Assembly (NCBI GenBank): GCA_965236175.1 | Contig: CBDEAT010000002.1 | Span: 115,987-179,986 of the forward strand | Origin: Fontibacterium universale | GTDB taxonomy: Bacteria > Pseudomonadota > Alphaproteobacteria > Pelagibacterales > Pelagibacteraceae | Direction of reading: 5' to 3' | DNA: 64,000 bases | Notes under the pieces: model-generated | Database searches by the model: none | Told to the model about the DNA's origin: nothing | The model's input: only the letters and a program-made list of their open reading frames with translations | In this document: in pieces, positions 55,700-64,000 of the stretch | How positions within the stretch are numbered: position 1 is the first letter of the stretch | Layout of the letters: every line of letters begins with the position of its first letter | Program-made: the position numbers and the translations under genes

Positions 55700-56619
55700 A
55701 TGTCAAATTTAGTTAAAGATCTAAATTCTATAGAATTAGAGACTTTAGACAATATCAGATCTTCAAAGTCAGCCAATACTATCAGAGCTTATAAATCTGA
55801 TTTTAATCATTTTGTAGATTTTTGCAAAAAAAACAATTTTAAACCTTTACCAGCTGATCCTAAAATAGTTTCATTTTATATAACTGATCTGTCATCAACA
55901 TCTAAAGTAAGCACGTTAAAACGTAGGTTGGCCTCTATTAGCGTAATTCATAAGCTTAAAGGGCATTATATAGATATCAAACATCCTCTAATTATAGAAA
56001 ATCTAATGGGAATACAAAGAAAGAAGGGCGTGTTTCAAAAGTCAAAAAATCCAATTTTAATTAATGAGTTAAAAGAAATTATAAATATTATCGATAAGTC
56101 AGAAAAAGATGAAAGCAAGAAAGCTAGAGACAAAGCTTTAATATTAATTGGATTTTCAGGAGGTTTTAGAAGATCTGAACTTGTTAATATTGATTTTGAA
56201 GATTTAGAATTTACTAAAGGAAGGTGTTAAAATTTTTATTAAACGATCTAAAACAGATCAAGCAGGTGAAGGAATGATTAAAGCTATACCCTATTTTAAA
56301 GAAAAAAGTTTTTGTCCAGTTATTTTTTTAAAAAGTTGGATTGAAATTTCTAAAATTAAAAAGTGGTTTTGTATTTAATATTTCTGACAAAATGGTAGCA
56401 ATTTTAATAAAAAAATATTTATCAGCAGCTGGATTTGATCCCAAAAAATATTCTGGACATAGTTTAAGATCAGGATTTGCCACAGTTGCCGCAGGTTCTG
56501 GAGCTGACGAAAAAAGCATTATGACTATGACAGGTCACAAAACAACTCAAATGGTAAGAAGGTATATAAAAGAATCTAACTTATTTAAAAATAACGCCCT
56601 ATCTAAAATAGACTTATAA
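55700..56619 (+). pseudogene. tyrosine recombinase/integrase (two frameshifts)
   Basis: Rejoined length about 305 residues. N-terminal SAM-like domain: SANTIRAYKSDFNHFVDFCK, and STLKRRLASISVIHKL. Catalytic residues: Arg in GGFRRSELVNIDF, Lys in IKRSKTDQAGEG, HSLRSG, GHKTT and the Tyr in MVRRYIKES. The frame shifts at GG 56219-56220 and at A5 56358-56362; removing one base at each gives a continuous protein. All five catalytic positions are retained, so it may be intact in reality. Belongs to a XerC/D-like integrase group without an arm-binding domain. Confidence 0.85.
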
Positions 56620-57540
56620 TATAGATTTCCACTCTTTTGGCCAAAAATCATTATTATTTGAAACATTTAAATTTTTTGGTCTTACACAAATTTTACCCTT
56701 TCTTTTAGATAACCATGCTCCCCACCAGCTAAATGTTGATGGAGATACAATAAAATATTTGCAAAGAGTTAAAAGATAAAGATCCGTTAAATCTTTACTT
56801 TTATTAGAATTTCTAACGAATAAAAAATTATTATTAAAATATTTATCTAAATTAGAAAAATCATTAGACCAAATTAAAAATTTTGGATTTTTAACTTTAT
56901 TTTTAAAATAACTTATAGCTTTTTTTATATATTTAATCTGTTTCTTTAAAAAAATATCAGATTTATTTTTTAAGAATAGGCTTGTGGTCTGAGAGTAATT
57001 TCTTTCATTAAATCTATTTTGTCTTATTGTTATTGCCACGACATTGTTATTTAATATATATTTATAATAAAGATTATTCTGATACTGCTTTTCGTTCTTG
57101 AATGAAAATTCCTTAAGAATTGCTTCTCTACAGTTTAAAAAATACTTTTCACTTTCAAAATGACCCCTGACATAAATTAAAGAATTTTTATTTTTATTTA
57201 GATTTTGCTGATTATAGTAATTAGTTTTTTTATTCCCTTTTTTCTTTTCTATATAAAAAAATTTATTTTTCTTAAAATAATCTAATTTTGAAATATATTT
57301 TTTCTTGAAATATTGAAAAATTGATAAAAATTTATATTCATTTTCAATAATTTTTGAGGAAATATTAAAACGATCTAACTTATAAGAACCGACACTTTTT
57401 TTTCTTAAATAAGCACTCTCATTATCAATATATAGTTCTCTGTTTAATTTTTTTGATAAAGCATATGCATGAGCATACATAAACAACTGATTTCCTAAAT
57501 TTTCGGAAATCTCCACACATAATTTTTTTTTATTTATCAC
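56614..57540 (-). CDS. GT11 family glycosyltransferase (alpha-1,2-fucosyltransferase-like)
   Basis: 308 residues. LGNQLFMYAHAYALSKKLNR at the start, VAITIRQNRF in place of the HxRRGDY donor motif, and FIVSPSTFSWWGAWLS, typical of GT11. The family transfers fucose or similar sugars in O-antigen and capsule synthesis; sugar unknown here. The first motif is altered (IRQN for RRGD). Overlaps the convergent integrase by 6 bp. Very AT-rich and Asn/Lys-rich. Confidence 0.8.
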   Translation of the reverse strand: MINKKKLCVEISENLGNQLFMYAHAYALSKKLNRELYIDNESAYLRKKSVGSYKLDRFNISSKIIENEYKFLSIFQYFKKKYISKLDYFKKNKFFYIEKKKGNKKTNYYNQQNLNKNKNSLIYVRGHFESEKYFLNCREAILKEFSFKNEKQYQNNLYYKYILNNNVVAITIRQNRFNERNYSQTTSLFLKNKSDIFLKKQIKYIKKAISYFKNKVKNPKFLIWSNDFSNLDKYFNNNFLFVRNSNKSKDLTDLYLLTLCKYFIVSPSTFSWWGAWLSKRKGKICVRPKNLNVSNNNDFWPKEWKSIL

Positions 57541-57564
57541 TTTTATTAAAAGTATTAAAAAATA

Positions 57565-59682
57565 CTACTGATCCCATACGTAATTATACGATGGTTTAAT
57601 GCCAAGCGTTTTAGAAGCAATATAATCAGCTACTATTATATTACTAAATATTTTAAAATATTTATTCTTCCCTTTTAATCCTATTTGAAATCTTTTTGTT
57701 TCATTCTTTTTATAAAAATTAACTTTATCAATTAGATCATAAATATCTTTATAAAAAATCATTTCATTATTAGAAAAAAAATCACTAAATTTTACCTTTT
57801 CATCTATTAATGTAGGTATCCCATTTGCAACCAACGAAGCAATTCTGTTGCTAGAATAATATTTAATAGGTTCTCCCCTACTTAGATTTAAACCAAATTT
57901 ACATTTTGATATTTCTTTAATAAATTTATTACCCCACACAGGTTGAACATTGTTAAAACCAAAAATATTATAAGTAATATCGCTAGATTTGCTCATTAAA
58001 AATTTTAAAAAATTAAATCTTTCGTCTATTTTGTTTCTTTTAAGAATACCTCTGTTGACGCCATGGCTTACAGCATAAAAAATATCAAACTCGTGATTTC
58101 TTGTTTGGTATAAATTTAAATTTTCAGTCACATTAGAACAAGGAACTGGAATAAAATTTAATTTATTTTTAGGTATAGAAGCATGAATATAATCTTTATG
58201 AGTAGTTACAAAATATTGATCAACATAATCTTTATATTTTTCTATAAATTGTTTATTTTTATTGAAATCAGGACCTTCCTTATTAATTGAATCTTCGTAC
58301 CAGAAGGCAATTTTTGTATTTGAAAATTTATCTTTAATATATTTTAAGGTTTCTTTTTTAATTGAATTAGTATGCCCCAATAAAAGTAAATTAGGGTTTA
58401 TATTTTTAATAATATTTATAATTTTATCATCTATATTTGAAAAAGCATTTGTCTGAAAAAAGAATCTATCGCTAAAATTAGTAATTTGAAATTTATCTTT
58501 TATAAATCCGTTCGAAATTTTAGCAGCAAGATTAATATTAGATAATCTAAAGTTATTTTTTTCATCAAAATTAGCTATATGAAGAATTTTATTATTATTA
58601 TTATTGATAAAATTAAGTTTATAATTATTTGTTTCAATTAAATTTTCTTTTAAAGAAGATATTTTTTTTAAATTATTTTTGAAATTAATTTTATTATTTT
58701 TGTAATTAAATTTTTGAATTTTTTTTAGTAAATTGGGATTATTTATTAATTTTTCAATTTCATTTTGGATTGATTTAGAATTGATTTTTTTAATTATTAT
58801 TGGATTAAATACTGCTTCTTTTAACCCACCTTTGCCACTAGTTATCAAAGCATTCCCCATATCTGAAGATTCCATTGCAGTACGACCAAATGGCTCATTC
58901 CAAATTGAAGGAACTACAGAAATAGATGATTTTTTATAAATATTTATAATTTGCTTATGTGATAGCCAATCATAAATTTTTAATCTTTCATGCTTAAAAT
59001 CATAAGATTCACGTTTTTCATTACCTGCAACTATAGCTTTCCAGTCCTTATGTTTTTTTAAAATGTTAATTACAGCAGGACCAAAAAAATTATAACCCTT
59101 TGATGAGTTAAGCTTTCCAATAAAAACAATAATCTTTTCTTTTTTAAGTTTTTTTTTAAAATTATGATTGTAATAGTTTGTAGAAGGATAAATAACATCT
59201 CCTTTAATAGGTAAAAAATTTTTTATATTATAATAAAATCTTTCTTTAACATAAGAGCTAACAAAAACGATTTTTTCACAATTTTCTATAATACTTAATT
59301 TTTCATTAACTGATCTAGAGCCTCTTAATGTATTTGGGTCGTTATGAAAAACTAAGATAAATTTAATTTCTGGAAATTTTTTTTTAAGAATAAAAAAAAA
59401 GTGTGGTCTATTGTGTATTACAATAATTTTAATAGTTTTTGGTAATTTTTTAATAAAATTTATAATATAAAAATAACTATTATTTATTATGTTAATTTTT
59501 TTTAAATTTATAAAATTTTTTGAAAGCGTAGAAGAGGAAGAAGAAATTCCAAAAATTATTTGCTTGCTAGCAATGCTTCCTTTGTTAAAATCTTTTACCC
59601 AAATCGAAGCTGCGGCAGCATTATTCACTGAATAATCTTCTTTATTAGGTAGTAGTTCTGCAATTTCTATTTTTTTTTTCAT
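57565..59682 (-). CDS. two-domain glycosyltransferase
   Basis: 705 residues in two halves. The N-terminal domain (about 1-350) is GT4 type: IVFIGKLNSSKGYNFFG, ISVVPSIWNEPFGRTAMESS and GKGGLKEAV. The C-terminal domain (about 370-700) is another GT-B fold: FDIFYAVSHGVNRGIL, FGLNLSRGEPIKYYSSNRIASLVANG, in part. This arrangement suggests two successive sugar transfers in surface polysaccharide synthesis. Overlaps the metallo-hydrolase gene by one base. Sugar and acceptor unknown. Confidence 0.8.
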   Translation of the reverse strand: MKKKIEIAELLPNKEDYSVNNAAAASIWVKDFNKGSIASKQIIFGISSSSSTLSKNFINLKKINIINNSYFYIINFIKKLPKTIKIIVIHNRPHFFFILKKKFPEIKFILVFHNDPNTLRGSRSVNEKLSIIENCEKIVFVSSYVKERFYYNIKNFLPIKGDVIYPSTNYYNHNFKKKLKKEKIIVFIGKLNSSKGYNFFGPAVINILKKHKDWKAIVAGNEKRESYDFKHERLKIYDWLSHKQIINIYKKSSISVVPSIWNEPFGRTAMESSDMGNALITSGKGGLKEAVFNPIIIKKINSKSIQNEIEKLINNPNLLKKIQKFNYKNNKINFKNNLKKISSLKENLIETNNYKLNFINNNNNKILHIANFDEKNNFRLSNINLAAKISNGFIKDKFQITNFSDRFFFQTNAFSNIDDKIINIIKNINPNLLLLGHTNSIKKETLKYIKDKFSNTKIAFWYEDSINKEGPDFNKNKQFIEKYKDYVDQYFVTTHKDYIHASIPKNKLNFIPVPCSNVTENLNLYQTRNHEFDIFYAVSHGVNRGILKRNKIDERFNFLKFLMSKSSDITYNIFGFNNVQPVWGNKFIKEISKCKFGLNLSRGEPIKYYSSNRIASLVANGIPTLIDEKVKFSDFFSNNEMIFYKDIYDLIDKVNFYKKNETKRFQIGLKGKNKYFKIFSNIIVADYIASKTLGIKPSYNYVWDQ

Positions 59683-60467
59683 TATATAGAAACTCTTAAT
59701 CCGTCATAACCAGGAATTATGTTTTTAGATATTTTTGATAATTTTTTCTTAAATGACGAATAATCAATATCACTATGTAAATTTGTAAGAATAGTTTTTT
59801 TTGGATTTAACATTTTTATATACGATAAACATGTTTTAAAATTTAAATGCGTTGCATGTCTTTTAAATTTTAAGCAATCTATAATTAATAATTTTAAGTT
59901 CATTAATCTTTTTAAACATTCATTTGATATTGAGCTACAATCACTAATATAAGCTATTTTGTTAAATAAATATCCATTGCAATCTATATCCCCATGTTTA
60001 ACTTTGATTGTTTCTAATTTAATTGAGTTATTTTTCTTTTTTAATAAGAAGTTATTTTTAATGATATTCATTTCTAATATCGGTTTATAATATTTACTTT
60101 TCTTTACGAACAAATATTCAAAAGAATTTAATAAATAATTAGAAGTTCTTTTATCAGCATAAATCGGTATTTTTTTTTTATTAATCCAAAAAAAAGGTCT
60201 AAGCTCATTAATGCCATGAGTTTGATCAGCATGATCATGAGTATAAACAACAAAATCAATCTTTTTAATTTTATTATTCAAAAGTTGATTTTTCATATCT
60301 GGTGAAGTGTCTATTAATATATTCAAATCTTTATATTTAATGAATAAAGAACATCTCATTCTATGGTTTTTTTTATTTTTTTTATCAACTTTTCCCCAAT
60401 ATCCATCAATTCTGGGAACTCCTAAAGAACTTCCACAGCCTAATAAAGTTATTTCAGTTTTTTTCAT
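59682..60467 (-). CDS. metallo-beta-lactamase fold hydrolase (PhnP-like)
   Basis: 261 residues. TLLGCGSSLGVPRIDGYWG at the start and the metal motif YTHDHADQTHGINELRPF (HxHxDH), then ISDCSSIS and LTNLHSDIDY. Resembles PhnP cyclic phosphodiesterase and related proteins that commonly follow tatD in Alphaproteobacteria. Overlaps tatD by 14 bp. Substrate not known. Confidence 0.85.
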   Translation of the reverse strand: MKKTEITLLGCGSSLGVPRIDGYWGKVDKKNKKNHRMRCSLFIKYKDLNILIDTSPDMKNQLLNNKIKKIDFVVYTHDHADQTHGINELRPFFWINKKKIPIYADKRTSNYLLNSFEYLFVKKSKYYKPILEMNIIKNNFLLKKKNNSIKLETIKVKHGDIDCNGYLFNKIAYISDCSSISNECLKRLMNLKLLIIDCLKFKRHATHLNFKTCLSYIKMLNPKKTILTNLHSDIDYSSFKKKLSKISKNIIPGYDGLRVSI

Positions 60468-61224
60468 GTAAAAAAAAATTTTTAAAATTAGTTGTGGTTG
60501 AATTTGCTACTTCGGCAAAAGTTATTTGTTTAATTGACGCAACAGTTTCTGCTATAATTTTCACATTTGCAGGTTCGTTACTTTTTCCTCTAAATGGATC
60601 TGGACTTAGATATGGAGAGTCTGTCTCTATTAGCATTCTTTCTAGAGGAACATATTTTACAACATCTCTTAAATTATTAGATTTTTTAAAAGTAATTATT
60701 CCACTAAATGAAATTAAGCAGTTTAGATCTAAAAGTTTTTTTGCAAAATCTAAGGTCCCAGTAAAACAGTGGATTAAAAAATTGGTTTTTTTGTAATATT
60801 TTTTAATAATTGAAATAGTATCATCATCTGCGTCTCTTGTGTGAATAATCACAGGAACATTCTCAATGATTGAAAAATTAATATGTTTTTCAAATGAAAA
60901 AATTTGGTCTTTTTTTTCACTACGTTTGTAAAAATAATCTAAACCTGTCTCTCCAAAAGCTAATATTTTTTTATTTTTTTTTTTAAGGATAAGAATTTCA
61001 TCTATTTTTTCCAAATTACCACTTGTTGAATTAGGATGAATTCCTATAGCTCCATAAACATTCGGATATTTATCAACTATATCTAAAACTTTTTTAGAAC
61101 TTTCAAGACTTGTTCCAATAGTGAGTAGACTTATAATGTTATTATTTTTGGCATTTAATAGCACTTGATCAATATTATTAATCAAAGGCTCATAATCGAG
61201 ATGGCAATGAGAATCTATTATCAC
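60454..61224 (-). CDS. tatD: TatD family deoxyribonuclease
   Basis: Metal-dependent hydrolase of 256 residues (YcfH/YjjV group). IIDSHCHLDYEPL, AIGIHPNSTS, FGETGLDYFYKR, PVIIHTRDADDD, IHCFTGTLDFA and LIETDSPYLSPDPFRGK are conserved metal and active-site motifs. Overlaps metG by 4 bp. The tmk-holB-metG-tatD-MBL order is standard for Alphaproteobacteria. Confidence 0.93.
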   Translation of the reverse strand: MIIDSHCHLDYEPLINNIDQVLLNAKNNNIISLLTIGTSLESSKKVLDIVDKYPNVYGAIGIHPNSTSGNLEKIDEILILKKKNKKILAFGETGLDYFYKRSEKKDQIFSFEKHINFSIIENVPVIIHTRDADDDTISIIKKYYKKTNFLIHCFTGTLDFAKKLLDLNCLISFSGIITFKKSNNLRDVVKYVPLERMLIETDSPYLSPDPFRGKSNEPANVKIIAETVASIKQITFAEVANSTTTNFKNFFLHEKN

Positions 61225-62741
61225 TGTTTTTTAAATAAAATATTTATTTTTTGAATTTTAGTATTTTGTTTAAGTGAAAAGTTTTTATTTATATTTTTTA
61301 TAAATCTTTCATTTTGATTAATATTTAATGAATCTAGAATAATTCTGCTTTTATCTGGAATAATTGGCTGTAATAAAATAGATATTTTTCTCATAAAATC
61401 TAAAACTACATATATTATTACGTTTCTTTTTTCTAAATTATCTTCTTTTATAGACCATGGAGCTGAATCATTTACATATTTATTAACTTCTGAGCAAAGC
61501 TGAATTATATTTTTTAAATAATTATGAATTTCAAATTTATTAAAAGTCTTAATTAACAATTCTAAATTATCTTCAACTAAATCGAATATTTTTAGATCGG
61601 AACTTTCTTTTGGATTGCATTCTGGGATTGTTGAGCTTAGCTTGTTATGGACTATTGATCCTATCCTTTGATATAGATTTCCTATGTTGTTAGCTAAATC
61701 GCTATTAATGCAATTAATTAGATTTTCGGGGGTTATTTTTCCATCCTCTCCGTAAATAACCTCTTTCATTAAATAGTATCTAATTTCGTCTAAACCATAA
61801 TTCTCAATAATTTCTAAAGGATCTAAAATATTTCCTTTAGATTTAGACATTTTTTCATCACCGGAAAGTATCCAACCGTGAGCAAAAACTTTTTTTGGAG
61901 GTTTAATTCCAGCTGCCAATAGAAAAGCTGGCCAATAAACACAGTGAAATCTTATAATGTCTTTGCCTATAATATGAACATCTGCTGGCCAAAATTGTTT
62001 TTTATTATCAATCTCAAAATAATCTAAAGCACTTATGTAGTTAGTTAGAGCATCGAGCCATACATAAATTATATGTTTATTGTTATTTGGTACTGGTATT
62101 CCCCATTTAAAAGATGTTCTGCTTATTGAAAGATCTTTAAGACCGCTTTTAACAAAGCTTATAACTTCATTTTTTCTACTAGATGGAGAGATAAATTCAG
62201 GATTATCTTCATAATATTTTAATAATGGTTCTTGCCATTTAGAAAGTCTAAAAAAATAAGATTCTTCTTCCATCCATTCTACTTTTGATCCTGAAATTTT
62301 AGAAGTTTTAACATCTAACTTAGTTTCTATCTCATCTTCTGCATAAAATGCTTCGTCAGATACAGAATACCAGCCAGAATATTTAGAAATATAAATTTCT
62401 TTTTTATCCTCAAGAATATTCCATAATTTAGAAACAGTCTTTTTATGTCTATCTTCAGTGGTTCTAATAAAATCTGTATTTGTAAGATTTAGTTTTGTTG
62501 CAAGATCTATAAAATTTTTAGAAATTTCATCGCAAAAATCTTTAGGATCTTTTTTTTGTTTCTCAGCGGCTCTTTGAATTTTAAGACCATGTTCGTCTGT
62601 TCCTGTTAAAAAATTAACATTATACCCTTCTATTCTCTTAAATCTGGCTATAACATCTGCGGATATACTCGAATAGGCATGACCCATATGAGGTTTTGCT
62701 GATGGATAATAAATTGGAGTAGTTAGGTAAAAATTTTTCAT
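61221..62741 (-). CDS. metG: methionine-tRNA ligase
   Basis: 506 residues. TPIYYPSAKPHMGHAYSSI contains the HIGH-like HMGH motif, and DEKMSKSKGN the KMSKS motif. GWYSVSDEAFYAEDEI and the helical anticodon domain follow. No C-terminal tRNA-binding domain and no zinc knuckle cysteines are seen, so it is the short class. It shares one base with holB. Confidence 0.96.
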   Translation of the reverse strand: MKNFYLTTPIYYPSAKPHMGHAYSSISADVIARFKRIEGYNVNFLTGTDEHGLKIQRAAEKQKKDPKDFCDEISKNFIDLATKLNLTNTDFIRTTEDRHKKTVSKLWNILEDKKEIYISKYSGWYSVSDEAFYAEDEIETKLDVKTSKISGSKVEWMEEESYFFRLSKWQEPLLKYYEDNPEFISPSSRKNEVISFVKSGLKDLSISRTSFKWGIPVPNNNKHIIYVWLDALTNYISALDYFEIDNKKQFWPADVHIIGKDIIRFHCVYWPAFLLAAGIKPPKKVFAHGWILSGDEKMSKSKGNILDPLEIIENYGLDEIRYYLMKEVIYGEDGKITPENLINCINSDLANNIGNLYQRIGSIVHNKLSSTIPECNPKESSDLKIFDLVEDNLELLIKTFNKFEIHNYLKNIIQLCSEVNKYVNDSAPWSIKEDNLEKRNVIIYVVLDFMRKISILLQPIIPDKSRIILDSLNINQNERFIKNINKNFSLKQNTKIQKINILFKKQ

Positions 62742-63682
62742 TATTTAATACCAAGCAAAAGATTAATTTCATAAAAACTGCTTCGGATTTCATTGTTAAT
62801 AGAATTGATGTTGTAAATAATGTTGTTAATTTTATTTCTTATTCTAAAATTTTTAAAAAAATTATTTTTACCCAAATTACTTACAAAATAGTTTTCAATG
62901 TATATATGCATTAAATCTATAATTTTATTATATTTTTCTTCTAAATAAAAATTTTGTATGGATAGAATTTTTGTTGAAAAATCCTTTTCATGAATATTTA
63001 GTTCATCAAACAGAATATTCAATTTAAGGTTAATTCCAGGGGTTAAATTTCTAATATTTATACTATTAGATTTAAATTGTGTCATTAATTTCTCTTTAAT
63101 AAACGAATTCTCATTTGTATTAATAAAAAGTCTGCAATTAAAACACCTGGATTTAATTGTGTCGAGTAAAAATTTATTTTCAAGATAGGATATAAAAAAA
63201 AAATTATTTTCAGGAAGCTCCTCTAATATTTTCAAAATTGAATTTGATGAATTTTTATTAAGATTTTCAGCGCCTTCCAAAAAAAATATTTTAGGCTTGT
63301 TGTTTATTGATGATTTGTTAAAGAAACTTATAATTTCTCTCGTTTCTTCTATGCTAATTATTTTTTTATAATCATCAACTTTTAAATGTTTAAAATTAAA
63401 ATTAATATTATTAATTAAATCTAAATAACTTTTATTATTTTCGTCGATTTCTTTAGCATTTGCATTATAAGAATTGTCCTCTTTATTTGATAATATGAAG
63501 TTTATCAAATGATAAATAAACGTTGCCTTTCCAACCCCATCACTACCATTGAAAATAATCTTATTGGGTAATTTTTGTTTATCAAAAAGACTAGTAAGAT
63601 TTTTAAACAAGTCATCATGACCGTACAAAAATCTCTGAAATTTATTAAAAGTTTCAATATTTATAAAACTTAAGTCTTTCAT
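62741..63682 (-). CDS. holB: DNA polymerase III delta' subunit
   Basis: Clamp-loader subunit, 313 residues. P-loop-like NGSDGVGKATFIYHL, IEETREIISFFNKS, and the SRC-type KSRCFNCRLF are present; LEELPENNFFFISYLENK, in part, is typical of delta'. C-terminal half is strongly diverged and AT-rich. Overlaps tmk by 29 bp. Confidence 0.88.
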   Translation of the reverse strand: MKDLSFINIETFNKFQRFLYGHDDLFKNLTSLFDKQKLPNKIIFNGSDGVGKATFIYHLINFILSNKEDNSYNANAKEIDENNKSYLDLINNINFNFKHLKVDDYKKIISIEETREIISFFNKSSINNKPKIFFLEGAENLNKNSSNSILKILEELPENNFFFISYLENKFLLDTIKSRCFNCRLFINTNENSFIKEKLMTQFKSNSINIRNLTPGINLKLNILFDELNIHEKDFSTKILSIQNFYLEEKYNKIIDLMHIYIENYFVSNLGKNNFFKNFRIRNKINNIIYNINSINNEIRSSFYEINLLLGIK

Positions 63683-64000
63683 TTAATATTTTTAAAGTTT
63701 TTTTATTAATTACATTTTGAATTTCATTAAGAGACTTATTTCCTTTAATTAAAACTATTTTATTCTTATACATTTTAGAAATTTTTAGAAACCCATTCCT
63801 AATTTTATTAAAATGATAACTTGAAAGTTTGTCAAATTTATTGGTTTTTTTGGATCTTTTATTTATTCTAATTTTAGATTCTTTTTTATTTAAATCGATC
63901 AAAAAAGTAATGTCAGGATGAACTTTGTTAAAAATTTTTTTTTGAATACTAAATATAAATTTTCTATCCATACCTTCCAAATAATGCTGATAAGCTAGTG
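63654..64000 (-). CDS. tmk: thymidylate kinase, C-terminal part
   Basis: Phosphorylates dTMP. The frame is open to the window edge and reads LAYQHYLEGMDRKFIF, the TxAYQ segment of Tmk, then PDITFLIDLNKKESKIRI and a conserved-type C-terminus. About 115 codons are visible; the P-loop and start are outside the window. Upstream of holB in the same operon. Confidence 0.88.
   Translation of the reverse strand, partial: LAYQHYLEGMDRKFIFSIQKKIFNKVHPDITFLIDLNKKESKIRINKRSKKTNKFDKLSSYHFNKIRNGFLKISKMYKNKIVLIKGNKSLNEIQNVINKKTLKILNERLKFYKY

Larger units (their letters stand above)
53798..59681. mobile_element. putative integrase-bearing genomic island
   Basis: A stretch between two core blocks with unknown genes, a tyrosine recombinase and glycosyltransferases. 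The first two genes have much stronger Shine-Dalgarno sequences than core genes here, and the glycosyltransferases are more AT-rich. I could not find flanking direct repeats, so the boundaries are approximate and the unit may be a variable region rather than a defined element. Confidence 0.4.

Overview
This window is a gene-dense, very AT-rich piece of an alphaproteobacterial chromosome, most likely from the SAR11 clade (Pelagibacterales). The evidence is the strong AT bias, intergenic gaps often under 10 bp, frequent ATGA or TAATG start/stop overlaps, a C4-type 5-aminolevulinate synthase, and several gene blocks typical of Alphaproteobacteria: gatCAB; rsh-pyrE-pdxJ-acpS-lepB-rnc-era-recO-parC; glyA-nrdR-ribD-ribE-ribBA-ribH-nusB; rplM-rpsI-argC; and tmk-holB-metG-tatD. 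Species identity is inferred, not tested.

Layout. Positions 1-4.3 kb (minus strand) hold the 5' part of topA, plsY, a dihydroorotase-like gene without metal ligands, pyrB and ruvX. Positions 4.3-13 kb (mainly plus) carry gatCAB, an O-methyltransferase, trhO, a peroxiredoxin, a DUF2805 gene, typA and a pirin, then an SMR transporter and a small secreted protein on the minus strand. tRNA-Ser(GCT), a membrane protein and a lytic transglycosylase follow. Positions 16.4-27.3 kb form a long plus-strand block from dapA to parC. Heme genes hemB and hemA diverge near 28.3 kb. Positions 29.6-35.3 kb hold rpiB, glyA, nrdR and the riboflavin operon. The proton pyrophosphatase, bamE, rpmF-plsX-ihfA-merR-rpmG, ctaA, rplM-rpsI-argC-hom-glpX-recJ, three tRNAs, coaD, a cyclophilin and tgt extend to about 52 kb.

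The accessory part is about 53.8-59.7 kb, between a DUF502 gene and the tatD/metG/holB/tmk block. It contains a 270-bp non-coding stretch with a near-consensus promoter and several hairpins. This leads into two unknown genes with unusually strong Shine-Dalgarno sequences. Next come a cyclophilin-like DUF369 gene, a perfect 9-bp inverted repeat with a 7-nt centre, a tyrosine recombinase, and two very AT-rich glycosyltransferase genes. It looks like a small integrase-bearing island carrying surface-glycan genes.

Seven genes between 29.9 and 56.4 kb (rpiB, ribD, hppA, rplM, a cyclophilin, an M48 peptidase and the integrase) carry eight single-base insertions between them, mostly in homopolymers. 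Several are in essential genes, so sequencing or assembly error is the simplest explanation. Their one-directional nature and confinement to part of the window are worth checking.

The best candidate for something undescribed is the structured leader plus two-gene cassette at 53.88-55.14 kb. Other points of interest are a tRNA-guanine transglycosylase missing two of three zinc cysteines, a RibB protein whose cyclohydrolase domain is degenerate, and conserved blocks lacking fabH, rpoZ and thiL.
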